A stretch of DNA of 64,000 nt from positions 1 to 64,000 of the forward strand of contig CAZRQN010000001.1 of the NCBI GenBank assembly GCA_964602115.1. The letters run 5' to 3'. The translations under genes were made by a program, and so were the position numbers. Below, in pieces: positions 18,299 to 25,886 of this stretch (within the stretch, counting starts at the first letter, position 1; the number at the start of each line of letters is the position of its first letter). The notes under the pieces are model-generated. The model worked only from the letters and a program-made list of their open reading frames with translations, made no database searches and had not been told where the DNA came from. The stretch comes from JANOGU01 sp964602115. Lineage in GTDB: Bacteria; Pseudomonadota; Alphaproteobacteria; Rhodobacterales; Rhodobacteraceae.

Positions 18299-18804
18299 GA
18301 GCCATAGACCCGGCTTTGGTCGGTGACATGCGTGTTCAGCGTCGGGCGGGCGCCGCCGGCGAATTCGAACAGCCGGACGAAGGGGAAGGTCACCCGCACA
18401 TCGGCCCGGACGGAGACGATGGGCGCCTCATCGGAGCGGAAGGTGCCGGCCGGGCAGGTGAGCGAGGGGGTGACGGCGGTGACGGTCACGCCGCTCGGCA
18501 GGACCGAGCCGCCCTCGTTGGCATTGCCGACGATGGTGGTCAGAAGCGCGGCATAGCCGCTGACGCTGCCGCCGGCGCTGCAGAGATCGCGTGGCGCGAT
18601 GCGGGCGAGATAGCGCGTGGCGTCACGCACCCCGGAGACGACGGACTGGTAGGACCACATCAGCCGCCCGCCCTCGACGATCACCGCGAAGACAAGCAGC
18701 ATCAGCGGCAGGACGATGGCGAACTCCAGGAGCTGGGCGCCGGATTCGTCGGCGAGGAAGCGGGCGAGCGCGCTGGAACGGCGGGATTTTTCCTGATGTT
18801 CCAT
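18295..18804 (-). CDS. TadE-like pseudopilin
   Basis: 169 residues with the processing motif ESG/AQLLEF ahead of a hydrophobic helix (FAIVLPLMLLVFAVIVEGGR), the TadE-domain pattern. Two in-frame ATGs occur (18807, 18804). The second is preferred because GGTGAG is then about 7 nt upstream. It starts just after the stop of the Tad-domain gene. Confidence 0.83.
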   Translation of the reverse strand: MEHQEKSRRSSALARFLADESGAQLLEFAIVLPLMLLVFAVIVEGGRLMWSYQSVVSGVRDATRYLARIAPRDLCSAGGSVSGYAALLTTIVGNANEGGSVLPSGVTVTAVTPSLTCPAGTFRSDEAPIVSVRADVRVTFPFVRLFEFAGGARPTLNTHVTDQSRVYGS

Positions 18805-18808
18805 CATC

Positions 18809-20260
18809 TCACCGATAAAGCTGCACGACGTCGCGGACGATGCCTCCCACACCGGTGGCGCCGGTTCCGGTATCGCTGGCGCTGCCGATGACCTCGCCCC
18901 AGATGTCGAGCTTTGGCGGCGAGCTGGCGTCCTGGCCTACCGGCTCGGTGAGGAAGATCTTGAAGAACTCGCGGACCGGCACGTTTGTGGCGGCGCCGCC
19001 GATGCCATTGGACGCGCAATCGATGCCGGCGACGATGATCACCCGGCGCTCCGGACCGGCCGGGGTGCTGGAGGAACAGGTCGGGCGCCCGGTCTCGGCA
19101 CGCCCGGTGAGGATGGACCCGCTGCCGGCGTGCGCCAGTTCGGCGAGGTAGTAGTCGTAGCGGGTGAGCGCGGTCGGATGCGGATCGGTGCCGCCATAGT
19201 TCATGGTGACATAGTTGGCGCGGCCCGTGGCCCAGGCGCCGTTTCCGAAGCGCCCGCAGGTGTGGGATGCGAGGCAGTCGTCGCGCGGCATGCCGATGGA
19301 GTTCGGCGAAGGATCGGCATTGGTGCCGATGCAGGCGCTCTTGCCCTTGGGGACGATGCCCTTGATCACATTCGGTGCGGGGGCATAGTTCGGATCGGTG
19401 CGCTTGCCGTTCATCGTCGCGCGGTAGATGTCGAAGCGGACGTTGAAGACCGCATCTTCGATGCCGACCTTCTGGCCGGGTTCCATGTCCACGCCGCGCT
19501 GGTTGAAGCATTGGGTGAGGTTGTCCACCGCACCGAGGAGGCAGCGGTCAAGGTTGCCGCCGTTGAGACCGGCGCAGGGGCCGTCCTCGTCGATGGCGAG
19601 CTTGGCCGGGTCAAGAAAGCCGAAGTCGCCCGGCCCCCAGGCGGCGCCGTTGCCGCCGGAGCGCAGGTTGATCATGTCGCCCACATGCTCTTCGGCGCGG
19701 TAGTCGGGCGAGGGCAGGCAGAACATCAGCGGCGTGATGTCGCAGGCATAGATGGCAAGACCGGCGACGGCAGTGGCCGAAAGATCGTAGTCGCGGTTGG
19801 CCTGGCCGGTCAGGGCAGCGAAGGCGGCGCCGAAGGTGCTTTCCACCGTGGTCGGGACCACGGTGACGCGCACATAGGCGGCGAGCGCGGGATCGGTCGT
19901 CGCATCGTTCATCGCCGAGCCGTCCGAAGGCGGCAGCGAGCGGAAATAGGTCAGCGTGTAGTCCGCCGCCCCGGCAAGCGTGCGGTCGGTGTTGCCGAAG
20001 GATTGCTGATCGGCGATCAGGGCGGCGGCGGCCACGGCGCGGGTGATGGCGTCGTCATTGCCGTCAAGCTCTCCCGCCGCCGCAAGGGCGACGCTGTCGG
20101 CGAAGGACTGCAGCTCCGAACGGGTGATCGAGGCACGGCCGATATCGAACGACAGGGCAACCAGGCCGAGGACCACCCCGAGCACCACCGCCCAGAGGGT
20201 CAGGATCGAGCCCTGCTCGTCGGGGAAGAAGAGCCGGGTGGATATGGGTGCCTGTGCCAT
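18809..20260 (-). CDS. Tad-domain pilus assembly protein (TadG-like)
   Basis: 483 residues. The N-terminus has the TadG/Tad-domain pattern: DEQGSILTLWAVVLGVVLG, a hydrophobic helix, then a strand rich in RSELQSFADSVALAAAGELD, as in putative Flp-assembly TadE/G-like proteins. The remaining 330 residues are periplasmic and rich in Gly, Asn and Cys. I see no clear von Willebrand A MIDAS motif, so it differs from full TadG. It sits between cpaB and the TadE-like genes, where cpaC and cpaD would normally be. Confidence 0.8.
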   Translation of the reverse strand: MAQAPISTRLFFPDEQGSILTLWAVVLGVVLGLVALSFDIGRASITRSELQSFADSVALAAAGELDGNDDAITRAVAAAALIADQQSFGNTDRTLAGAADYTLTYFRSLPPSDGSAMNDATTDPALAAYVRVTVVPTTVESTFGAAFAALTGQANRDYDLSATAVAGLAIYACDITPLMFCLPSPDYRAEEHVGDMINLRSGGNGAAWGPGDFGFLDPAKLAIDEDGPCAGLNGGNLDRCLLGAVDNLTQCFNQRGVDMEPGQKVGIEDAVFNVRFDIYRATMNGKRTDPNYAPAPNVIKGIVPKGKSACIGTNADPSPNSIGMPRDDCLASHTCGRFGNGAWATGRANYVTMNYGGTDPHPTALTRYDYYLAELAHAGSGSILTGRAETGRPTCSSSTPAGPERRVIIVAGIDCASNGIGGAATNVPVREFFKIFLTEPVGQDASSPPKLDIWGEVIGSASDTGTGATGVGGIVRDVVQLYR

Positions 20261-20281
20261 GGCCTGTCTCTGCCGGAGGTC

Positions 20282-21091
20282 TCAGCGGACCTCGTCTTCC
20301 GTCGCCTCGGTGCCGCGACGGACGACGACGGTACGGATCGGGGTGGCTTCGCCCTCGACAGCCTCGGGTTCGCGAAGGACGTCGCGCAGGCTGATCGAGG
20401 CAAGCTCCTGCTGGGCTTCGTCTTCAAGCGTGCGCAGCGTCAGGCTGAGCGTGCCGGCCTTCTGGGCGAGCGCCAGCTTCTGGCTGTCCTCGGGCGTCAC
20501 TTCCAGCGTGACGGTCCGGGCGACGGCGGGGGCGTCCTTGTCCTCGTCGGCCTGCTGATCGACGCCGATGATGCGGACGTTCTGGATGATGGTGACGGTG
20601 CGCAGGCCTTCGCCCTTGCCCTGGGTCAGGATGACATCCACCCGGTCGCCAGGGGTGACGAAACCGCCGACGCTGGTTTCGGCCTCCACCTTGATGGCGA
20701 TGGCGCGGGTATTGGGCCCGAGCGACTGGACGATGGTGACCTTGTCGCCGAAATTCGACACGGTGGAGGCCAGCATGATCTGGCCACGGGCAATCGGGGC
20801 CTTGGCCCGGCGCGGTTCGGTGCCCGAGGCGGGAAGCAGGTCTGCCGGGTCGGTGAAGGCCCCGGGGGGAAGCGACGATTTCGGCCAGTTCAGCACCTGA
20901 AGCTGCGTGGCCTCGACCACCCGGCCGAAGGGGATGTCCTGGGCGGCGACCACGACCTGCACCATGTCATTGGCGCAGCTTGCCGCCTGTGCGGTTGCGA
21001 AACGCGTTTCGAGGAAATCCCGCGCCATCCAGGCGGAACCGCCGGCGAGACCCAGACCGGCCGTCATGGTCAGCAGCGATGCGATGCGCAT
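20282..21091 (-). CDS. cpaB: Flp pilus assembly protein CpaB/RcpC
   Basis: 269 residues. An N-terminal signal anchor (MRIASLLTMTAGLGLAGGSA) is followed by an SAF domain (VVVAAQDIPFGRVVEATQLQ) and the RcpC/CpaB core (GNxxxGFVTPGDRVDVILTQ-like). Periplasmic partner of the secretin. The start at 21091 is set by GGAG 7 nt upstream; the frame is open to 21160 without support. It is 87 nt downstream of flp. Confidence 0.9.
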   Translation of the reverse strand: MRIASLLTMTAGLGLAGGSAWMARDFLETRFATAQAASCANDMVQVVVAAQDIPFGRVVEATQLQVLNWPKSSLPPGAFTDPADLLPASGTEPRRAKAPIARGQIMLASTVSNFGDKVTIVQSLGPNTRAIAIKVEAETSVGGFVTPGDRVDVILTQGKGEGLRTVTIIQNVRIIGVDQQADEDKDAPAVARTVTLEVTPEDSQKLALAQKAGTLSLTLRTLEDEAQQELASISLRDVLREPEAVEGEATPIRTVVVRRGTEATEDEVR

Positions 21092-21178
21092 GGAAAATCT
21101 CCGAAATACGGGCGGGGTCGGAATACGGGCCTGAGGGCGGCGGCCTCTGCCAGCGGGCAAGAGGCCGCCGGACTTCCG

Positions 21179-21355
21179 TCAGTTCAGGACGGCGCTGGCT
21201 TCGCCCATCTGGGCATCGACATCGCCGCCGAGGGTGAGCAGGGCGCCGGTGCCGACGGTCACCGCCAGCGTCAGGGCGATGGCGTATTCGACGAGGGTCA
21301 CGCCCTTCTCGTCTTTCATCAGGCGAGCGAAAGTCTTCTTCACGATCGTTTTCAT
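21179..21355 (-). CDS. flp: Flp-type pilin
   Basis: 58-residue major pilin precursor. The leader MKTIVKKTFARLMKDEKG ends at the Gly recognised by CpaA. The mature protein starts VTLVEYAIAL with Glu +5 and Tyr +6, then a hydrophobic helix. TGGAGTGTGTG before the ATG gives the ribosome site. First gene of the pilus operon; its promoter should lie in the 229-nt gap upstream. Confidence 0.93.
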   Translation of the reverse strand: MKTIVKKTFARLMKDEKGVTLVEYAIALTLAVTVGTGALLTLGGDVDAQMGEASAVLN

Positions 21356-21528
21356 CACACACTCCACAAATGTCCGGGCAGCCGCCGAACGGGTATCTGG
21401 CGCCACTGAAATCTGGTGGTGCCATTGCGGCCAGTTTAGGCGGGGCCGTGCCCGCCACGCATCCTCGGGACGGATGAAGTCTTCCCGCGCCGGTTGCATG
21501 CCTGGCAGGACCGGGGCGGAATCGTGGC

Positions 21529-21558
21529 AGGATCTGGGCAGGGCGCCCGCAAGATCCT
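21529..21558 (-). terminator. Hairpin between the GntR gene and flp
   Basis: Two-step inverted repeat: AGGATCT (21529-21535) with AGATCCT (21552-21558), and inside it GGGC with GCCC. It lies 27 nt past the GntR stop on the minus strand. No T-run. Its position suits a terminator that insulates flp from the regulator gene. Confidence 0.4.
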
Positions 21559-21584
21559 TGCTGAGTCGCGGCGCAGCGAGACGC

Positions 21585-22277
21585 TTAGGGCTCGCGGCGG
21601 AAAAGGGTGTCTGGCAGGTTTTCCACAAAGCCGCGTGCACGGTCGAGATGGGCGCGCATCGCGCGCGCGGCCCCGCCTTCGTCGCCCGCGAGGATGGCGG
21701 CAGCGATGGTGCGGTGTTCGTCCAGCGAGGCGGCGATGACCGGCGCGGTCAGGAGGCCGCTGATCTGGGCCATGATCAGCGACAGGTGCAGCTGGCGGTT
21801 CAGCTTCTGCAGTTCGCGGTTGCCCGCCGCCTTGAAGATCGCGGCGTGGAAGCCTTCGTTCTCGGCGATGTAGCCTGTGGCCGAGACGCGAGGCGAGGGA
21901 TCGCGGATCGAGGCGGTTTCGGCCTCGAACCGCTCGCGCACGCCGGCCAGGCCGATCCTTGCGGCCGCCAGCCGCGCCGCGAGCGCCTCAAGTTCCATCC
22001 GGATCTGGAAAAGCTCGGTGGTCTCGCGCTGGCTCAGCCGGCGCACCACCGCGCCCCGGTTGGGAACGAGCTCGATCTCGCCCTGCGACGAAAGGCTGCG
22101 GAAAGCCTCGCGCAGAAGGCTGCGGCTGATTCCCAGATCGCGGGTCAGGTCCGCCTCGACCAGCCGTTGCCCGGGGGCCAGGCGCCCGGAGCGCACCGCC
22201 GCGACAATCGACGCCGCAACCTCGGCGACCTTGCGCCCGTGCCCTTCCGACCTGGCTGTCCGTTCTTGCCCGTCCAT
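21585..22277 (-). CDS. GntR-family regulator, FCD subfamily
   Basis: 230 residues. A winged helix at about 15-80 (GQRLVEADLTRDLGISRSLL REAFRSLSSQGEIEL, shown with a break) is followed by an FCD ligand domain (RMELEALAARLAAARIG, ENEGFHAAIFKAAGN, and DEHRTIAAAILAGDE with the His that usually binds metal). It is divergent from the lyase/ligase operon at 22382 and likely represses it until an organic acid is present. The ATG at 22277 is used; a TTG at 22331 in the same frame is possible but would put coding sequence over the presumed operator. Confidence 0.88.
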   Translation of the reverse strand: MDGQERTARSEGHGRKVAEVAASIVAAVRSGRLAPGQRLVEADLTRDLGISRSLLREAFRSLSSQGEIELVPNRGAVVRRLSQRETTELFQIRMELEALAARLAAARIGLAGVRERFEAETASIRDPSPRVSATGYIAENEGFHAAIFKAAGNRELQKLNRQLHLSLIMAQISGLLTAPVIAASLDEHRTIAAAILAGDEGGAARAMRAHLDRARGFVENLPDTLFRREP

Positions 22278-22326
22278 CCGCCCGGTTCCGCCTGGCAGAC
22301 CACAACTAGAACGGGCGGGATCGATT

Positions 22327-22363
22327 GACAATCAATTATTGTCCGACAATATTGTCCGACTAT
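22327..22363. promoter_or_regulatory. Putative GntR operator: tandem 13-mers plus an inverted repeat
   Basis: ATTGTCCGACAAT (22338-22350) is followed directly by ATTGTCCGACTAT (22351-22363), 11 of 13 bases identical. Each has the odd-centred TGTCnGACA dyad typical of FCD-type GntR sites. GACAAT (22327-22332) also pairs with ATTGTC (22338-22343). The region lies between the divergent gntR and lyase genes, 19 nt before the lyase ATG, so binding should block both promoters. Assignment to this regulator is by position and form. Confidence 0.65.
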
Positions 22364-22381
22364 CCTGGGGAGGGGTGATCC

Positions 22382-23164
22382 ATGCTGATCGGCAAGGCCG
22401 GCAGTGCATCGACATCCATCAGCACCGCCGATGCGTCGAGCGTCACGGTTCGCGGTCGCGATCTCTGTTCCGAGCTGATGGGGAAGATCGGCTTCACCGG
22501 CTACTTCTTCCTGCTGGTCACTGGCCGCATGCCGACCGAGCGCGAGGCGCACTTCCTCGACATGGTGCTGGTGGCGATCGCCGAGCACGGGCTGGTGCCG
22601 ACCAACCAGGCCGCCCGCATGACCTATGCCGCCGATCCGGGTGTGCTTCAGGCCGCCGTTGCGGCGGGGATCCTCGGCTGCGGCAGCGTGGTTCTGGGCA
22701 CTTCCGAGGCGGCGGGTCAGTTCCTGCGCGAGGCCGCACGCGAAATCGCAGGCGCGAAGGACGAGGACGAAGCGCTCAAGGCCCATGTGGCGCGGATCCG
22801 GGCCTCGGGGGGGCGGGTCCCGGGCTTCGGCCATCCCCTGCACCAGCCGGTCGATCCGAGGGCGCAGCGCATCCTGTCGGAGGCCGAGACCTGGGGCGCC
22901 GGGCCGCATGTGCGGCTCGCCCGCCGGGCCGAGCGGGCGGTGCCGGAGGTCTGGGGCAAGCCCCTGCCGATGAACGTCTCTCTCGCCATCGCCGCTGTCC
23001 TGCTCGACATGGAATTTCCTGCCACGATGCTGAAGGCCATCCCCATCCTGGCCCGGACAGCGAGCCTGCTTGCCCATCTGGCCGAGGAGGCCGAGCAGCC
23101 CATCGGTTTCTTCATGGCTTCCAAGGCAGAAGAGGCGATCCGCTACCGGCCGCAGGAGGGGTGA
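22382..23164 (+). CDS. Citrate-synthase-fold protein (citryl-CoA lyase-like)
   Basis: 260 residues, shorter than citrate synthase (about 430) and close to stand-alone citryl-CoA lyase domains. The family motif GFGHPLHQPVDPRA (148-161) keeps the His that polarises the keto group and the CoA-binding part. The upstream catalytic His is missing (GILGCGS at 96-102 where LHGG is expected), and the catalytic Asp of the late PNVDF motif is Ser200 (MNVSLA). It is therefore unlikely to be a synthase. A lyase or isomerase on a CoA thioester made by the next gene's ligase is the best guess. First gene of the operon, controlled from the site at 22338. Confidence 0.75.
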   Translation: MLIGKAGSASTSISTADASSVTVRGRDLCSELMGKIGFTGYFFLLVTGRMPTEREAHFLDMVLVAIAEHGLVPTNQAARMTYAADPGVLQAAVAAGILGCGSVVLGTSEAAGQFLREAAREIAGAKDEDEALKAHVARIRASGGRVPGFGHPLHQPVDPRAQRILSEAETWGAGPHVRLARRAERAVPEVWGKPLPMNVSLAIAAVLLDMEFPATMLKAIPILARTASLLAHLAEEAEQPIGFFMASKAEEAIRYRPQEG

Positions 23165-23165
23165 G

Positions 23166-24473
23166 ATGGCCGTTGCGGCGGCCATTCGCTGCGAGGGCGA
23201 CGATGCGAAATATCGTCGGCAGCTGCGCTATCTCTTCGCGCACTCGCCCTTCTACCGCGCGCGGCTGGGCGATGCGGGTCTTGCCGGTCCGGAGGATGCC
23301 GGCGGGCTGGACGAAATCGCCGGATTGCCCTTCACCGAGAAGGACGACCTGCGCCGCAGCCGCACCGAAGGGAACGCCATCGGCGCCCATCTTGCAGTGC
23401 CGATGGCGGAGGTGGTGCGCATCTATTCCACCAGCGGCACCACCGGGACGCCGAGCTACATCCCGCTGACCCGGCAGGATCTTGCCAACTGGATCACGAT
23501 CTCCTCCCGTTCGTACGGTGCTTCCGGTCTGCGGGCGGGGGAGCGGATCGTCAGCACCTACAATGCCGGGCCCTTTGCCGCCGGTGCGGCGCTGGATGCC
23601 TTTGCCAGCCTTGGCCTGTGCCATATCCCCATCGGCAGCGGTGCGACCGAGCGGCTGATGGCGGCGGTGCAGATGCTGCGGCCCGACATCGTCGCGCTGA
23701 CGCCATCCTATGCGCTTCACCTGATCGAATGGGCGGAGGGACGGGGGATCGACACGTCCGCATCCTCCGTGCGCCGGCTTCTGGTGGCAGGAGAGCCGGG
23801 CGGGGGAGAGCCCGCCTTCCGCGCCCGGCTGGAAGCGGGCTGGGGCGCGCGGGTGACCGAGGCGATGGGGATCGGCGACATCGCCATCTCGCTCTGGGGA
23901 GAATGCGAGGCGCGGCAGGGGATGCATTTCTCCGGCGGCGGCCTCATCCATGTCGAACTGATCGATCCGGCGACCGGGCGGCCGGTGCCGGTGGAAGATG
24001 GGGCCGAGGGCGAACTGGTTTACACCCACCTCGACCATCAGGCGGCGCCGCTGCTGCGGTTCCGCAGCCGGGACCATGTCCGGGTCTGGACCGCGCCCTG
24101 CGCCTGCGGCCGGTCCACGCCCCGCGTCCGCTGCATGGGCAGGACGGACGACATCCTGATCCTGCGCGGGGTCAACCTCTATCCGTCCGCCGTTCGCGAT
24201 GTCGTGGGACGCTTTGCCCCGGCGGTCAGCGGGGTGATCTCGATCCGGCCCCGGCGGAGCGGCCCCCGGCAGGACCCGCCATTGCCCGTGCTGGTGGAGC
24301 TTGCCGGCGGCGGAACGGGCGCCGAAGGTCTGGCGGAGGCCATCGCGCGGAAGCTGCGTGACGTGCTGCTGGCAAGTTGCGAGGTCAGGCTCGTGCCGCA
24401 GGGCACCTTGGCGCGCAGCGATTACAAGTCAAAGATCGTGGATTGGGCCGAGGCCGGCCCCGGGGAGGGATGA
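23166..24473 (+). CDS. PaaK-like AMP-forming carboxylate-CoA ligase
   Basis: 435 residues, the length of phenylacetate-CoA ligase. The P-loop IYSTSGTTGTPSYIPLT appears near residue 85, then the helical core. The C-terminal cap domain has the RSRDHVRVWTAPCACGRSTP hinge and the late Lys in ARSDYKSK. It activates an aromatic or short acid to its CoA thioester with ATP. The ATG follows the lyase stop after one base. The acid is unknown; it need not be phenylacetate. Confidence 0.85.
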   Translation: MAVAAAIRCEGDDAKYRRQLRYLFAHSPFYRARLGDAGLAGPEDAGGLDEIAGLPFTEKDDLRRSRTEGNAIGAHLAVPMAEVVRIYSTSGTTGTPSYIPLTRQDLANWITISSRSYGASGLRAGERIVSTYNAGPFAAGAALDAFASLGLCHIPIGSGATERLMAAVQMLRPDIVALTPSYALHLIEWAEGRGIDTSASSVRRLLVAGEPGGGEPAFRARLEAGWGARVTEAMGIGDIAISLWGECEARQGMHFSGGGLIHVELIDPATGRPVPVEDGAEGELVYTHLDHQAAPLLRFRSRDHVRVWTAPCACGRSTPRVRCMGRTDDILILRGVNLYPSAVRDVVGRFAPAVSGVISIRPRRSGPRQDPPLPVLVELAGGGTGAEGLAEAIARKLRDVLLASCEVRLVPQGTLARSDYKSKIVDWAEAGPGEG

Positions 24474-24475
24474 CG

Positions 24476-25063
24476 ATGCGCAAGTTGCAGACGCAGGGGG
24501 TCCACCACATCACCCTTGTGGGGGCCGACCGCCAGACCTCGATCGACTTCTGGGAAGGGGTGCTGGGCATGCCCTTCGTCTTTGACCAGCCCAATCTCGA
24601 TCGGGCCGAGGAGGGCCACCTCTACTTCGATCCCGGCGACGGCAGGCTCATCACCGTCTTCACCAACGAGAACCGCAAGCCCGACCCGCGCCGGACGCCG
24701 ACCGAGCCCGGCTGCGTCCATCACCTTGCCTTCAACGTCAGCGCGGCCACCATCCGCCAGGCGATCGAGCGGCTGGACGAGCGCGGGATCAAGCACTCCG
24801 GAATCAAGGATCGCGGGTTCATGGATTCGATCTACTTCACCGATCCGATGGGACTGCTGATCGAACTGGCCTCGTACCGCTTCTTCCCGCCCGTGGGCTG
24901 CACCCATGCCGATGTGATGATCGAGGCGCATCGGCTCCGCGTGGCGCGGGGCGACTACAACATCGCCGAGATCCATCTGGCAGACGCGATCGAGCTGCTG
25001 GTCGAGCGCCGCCAGCAGACGCTGTCCGCCGATCGCGGCGCCAAGGACCCTTACCGGCGCTGA
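24476..25063 (+). CDS. VOC-superfamily protein (glyoxalase/extradiol dioxygenase type)
   Basis: 195 residues with two VOC modules. Likely metal ligands are the His pair in GVHHITLVG, the His pair in CVHHLAFNV and the Glu in GLLIELASYRF, so the site looks intact. The start at 24476 is preferred over an ATG at 24470 because GGGGAGGG is 7 nt before it and only about 1 nt before the other. Possible roles are an epimerase, isomerase or ring-cleavage enzyme; the sequence does not decide. Confidence 0.8.
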   Translation: MRKLQTQGVHHITLVGADRQTSIDFWEGVLGMPFVFDQPNLDRAEEGHLYFDPGDGRLITVFTNENRKPDPRRTPTEPGCVHHLAFNVSAATIRQAIERLDERGIKHSGIKDRGFMDSIYFTDPMGLLIELASYRFFPPVGCTHADVMIEAHRLRVARGDYNIAEIHLADAIELLVERRQQTLSADRGAKDPYRR

Positions 25064-25099
25064 GCCGTCCAGACCTTTCATCGAAACAGGGAGCGCAAG

Positions 25100-25774
25100 A
25101 TGAAGCTGCACATGCATCCGGCCTCGATCACCAGCCGGCCAGTCCGTCTTTTCATTGCCGAAAAGGGGATCGAGGCCGAGCCTGTGGTCGTCGATCTCTT
25201 CACCGGGGCCCATCACCAGGAGCCCTATGTCTCCTTCAACCCCAACCGGCTGGTGCCGGTGCTTGAGGACGGGGAGCTGAAGCTGACCGAAAGCTCGACG
25301 ATCCTGAAATACCTTGCCGACAAATACGACCTGCCGGAGTACCCCAAGGACCTGAAGAAGCGGGCCAAGGTCAATGAGGTGATGGACTGGGCCAACAGCA
25401 ACTTCTACCGCGACTGGGGCTATAACCTCTGCTATCCGCAGCTATTTCCCCATCACAAGCGCCAGACCGACGAAACCCACCGACTGACGATCGAATGGGG
25501 ACAGAAGAACAGCCAGTTCTGGCTGGGCGTTCTGGAAAGCTACTGGCTCGGCCACGGGAAGCCCTGGCTGACCGGGGACGAGATCACCATCGCCGACTAT
25601 TTCCTGTCCAGCATCGTGGCGCTGGGCGAGATGGTGGGCACGGACTTCTCCAAGTATCCGCACATCCGGGCCTGGCTTGGCCGGATGAAGGATCTGCCGC
25701 ACTGGAACGACGTCAGCGCCCAGCTTGACGGTTTCGCCGCCTCGCTGAAGGGCCGCGAGTTCGTTGCCCCCTGA
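25100..25774 (+). CDS. Glutathione S-transferase
   Basis: 224 residues. The thioredoxin-like N-domain has ASITSRPVRLFIAEKGI and the glutathione motif RLVPVLEDGELKLTESSTIL (cis-Pro and Glu-Ser). An all-helical C-domain follows with TGDEITIADYFLSSIVAL. GGGAGCG precedes the ATG. With the VOC protein and ligase it may form a glutathione-dependent catabolic step, such as a maleylpyruvate- or fumarylacetoacetate-like isomerisation or dehalogenation; that is inference. Confidence 0.88.
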   Translation: MKLHMHPASITSRPVRLFIAEKGIEAEPVVVDLFTGAHHQEPYVSFNPNRLVPVLEDGELKLTESSTILKYLADKYDLPEYPKDLKKRAKVNEVMDWANSNFYRDWGYNLCYPQLFPHHKRQTDETHRLTIEWGQKNSQFWLGVLESYWLGHGKPWLTGDEITIADYFLSSIVALGEMVGTDFSKYPHIRAWLGRMKDLPHWNDVSAQLDGFAASLKGREFVAP

Positions 25775-25886
25775 GCCCGCCCTTGCCCGGCGGCCGGAGG
25801 ATTTTCCTTTCGGCACGGCGGGTTTGCGATAGGCTTTCGCCGAAACGAACAGCCGGAGGATCCTGCGGCGCTGAGGGAGGAAGGCG

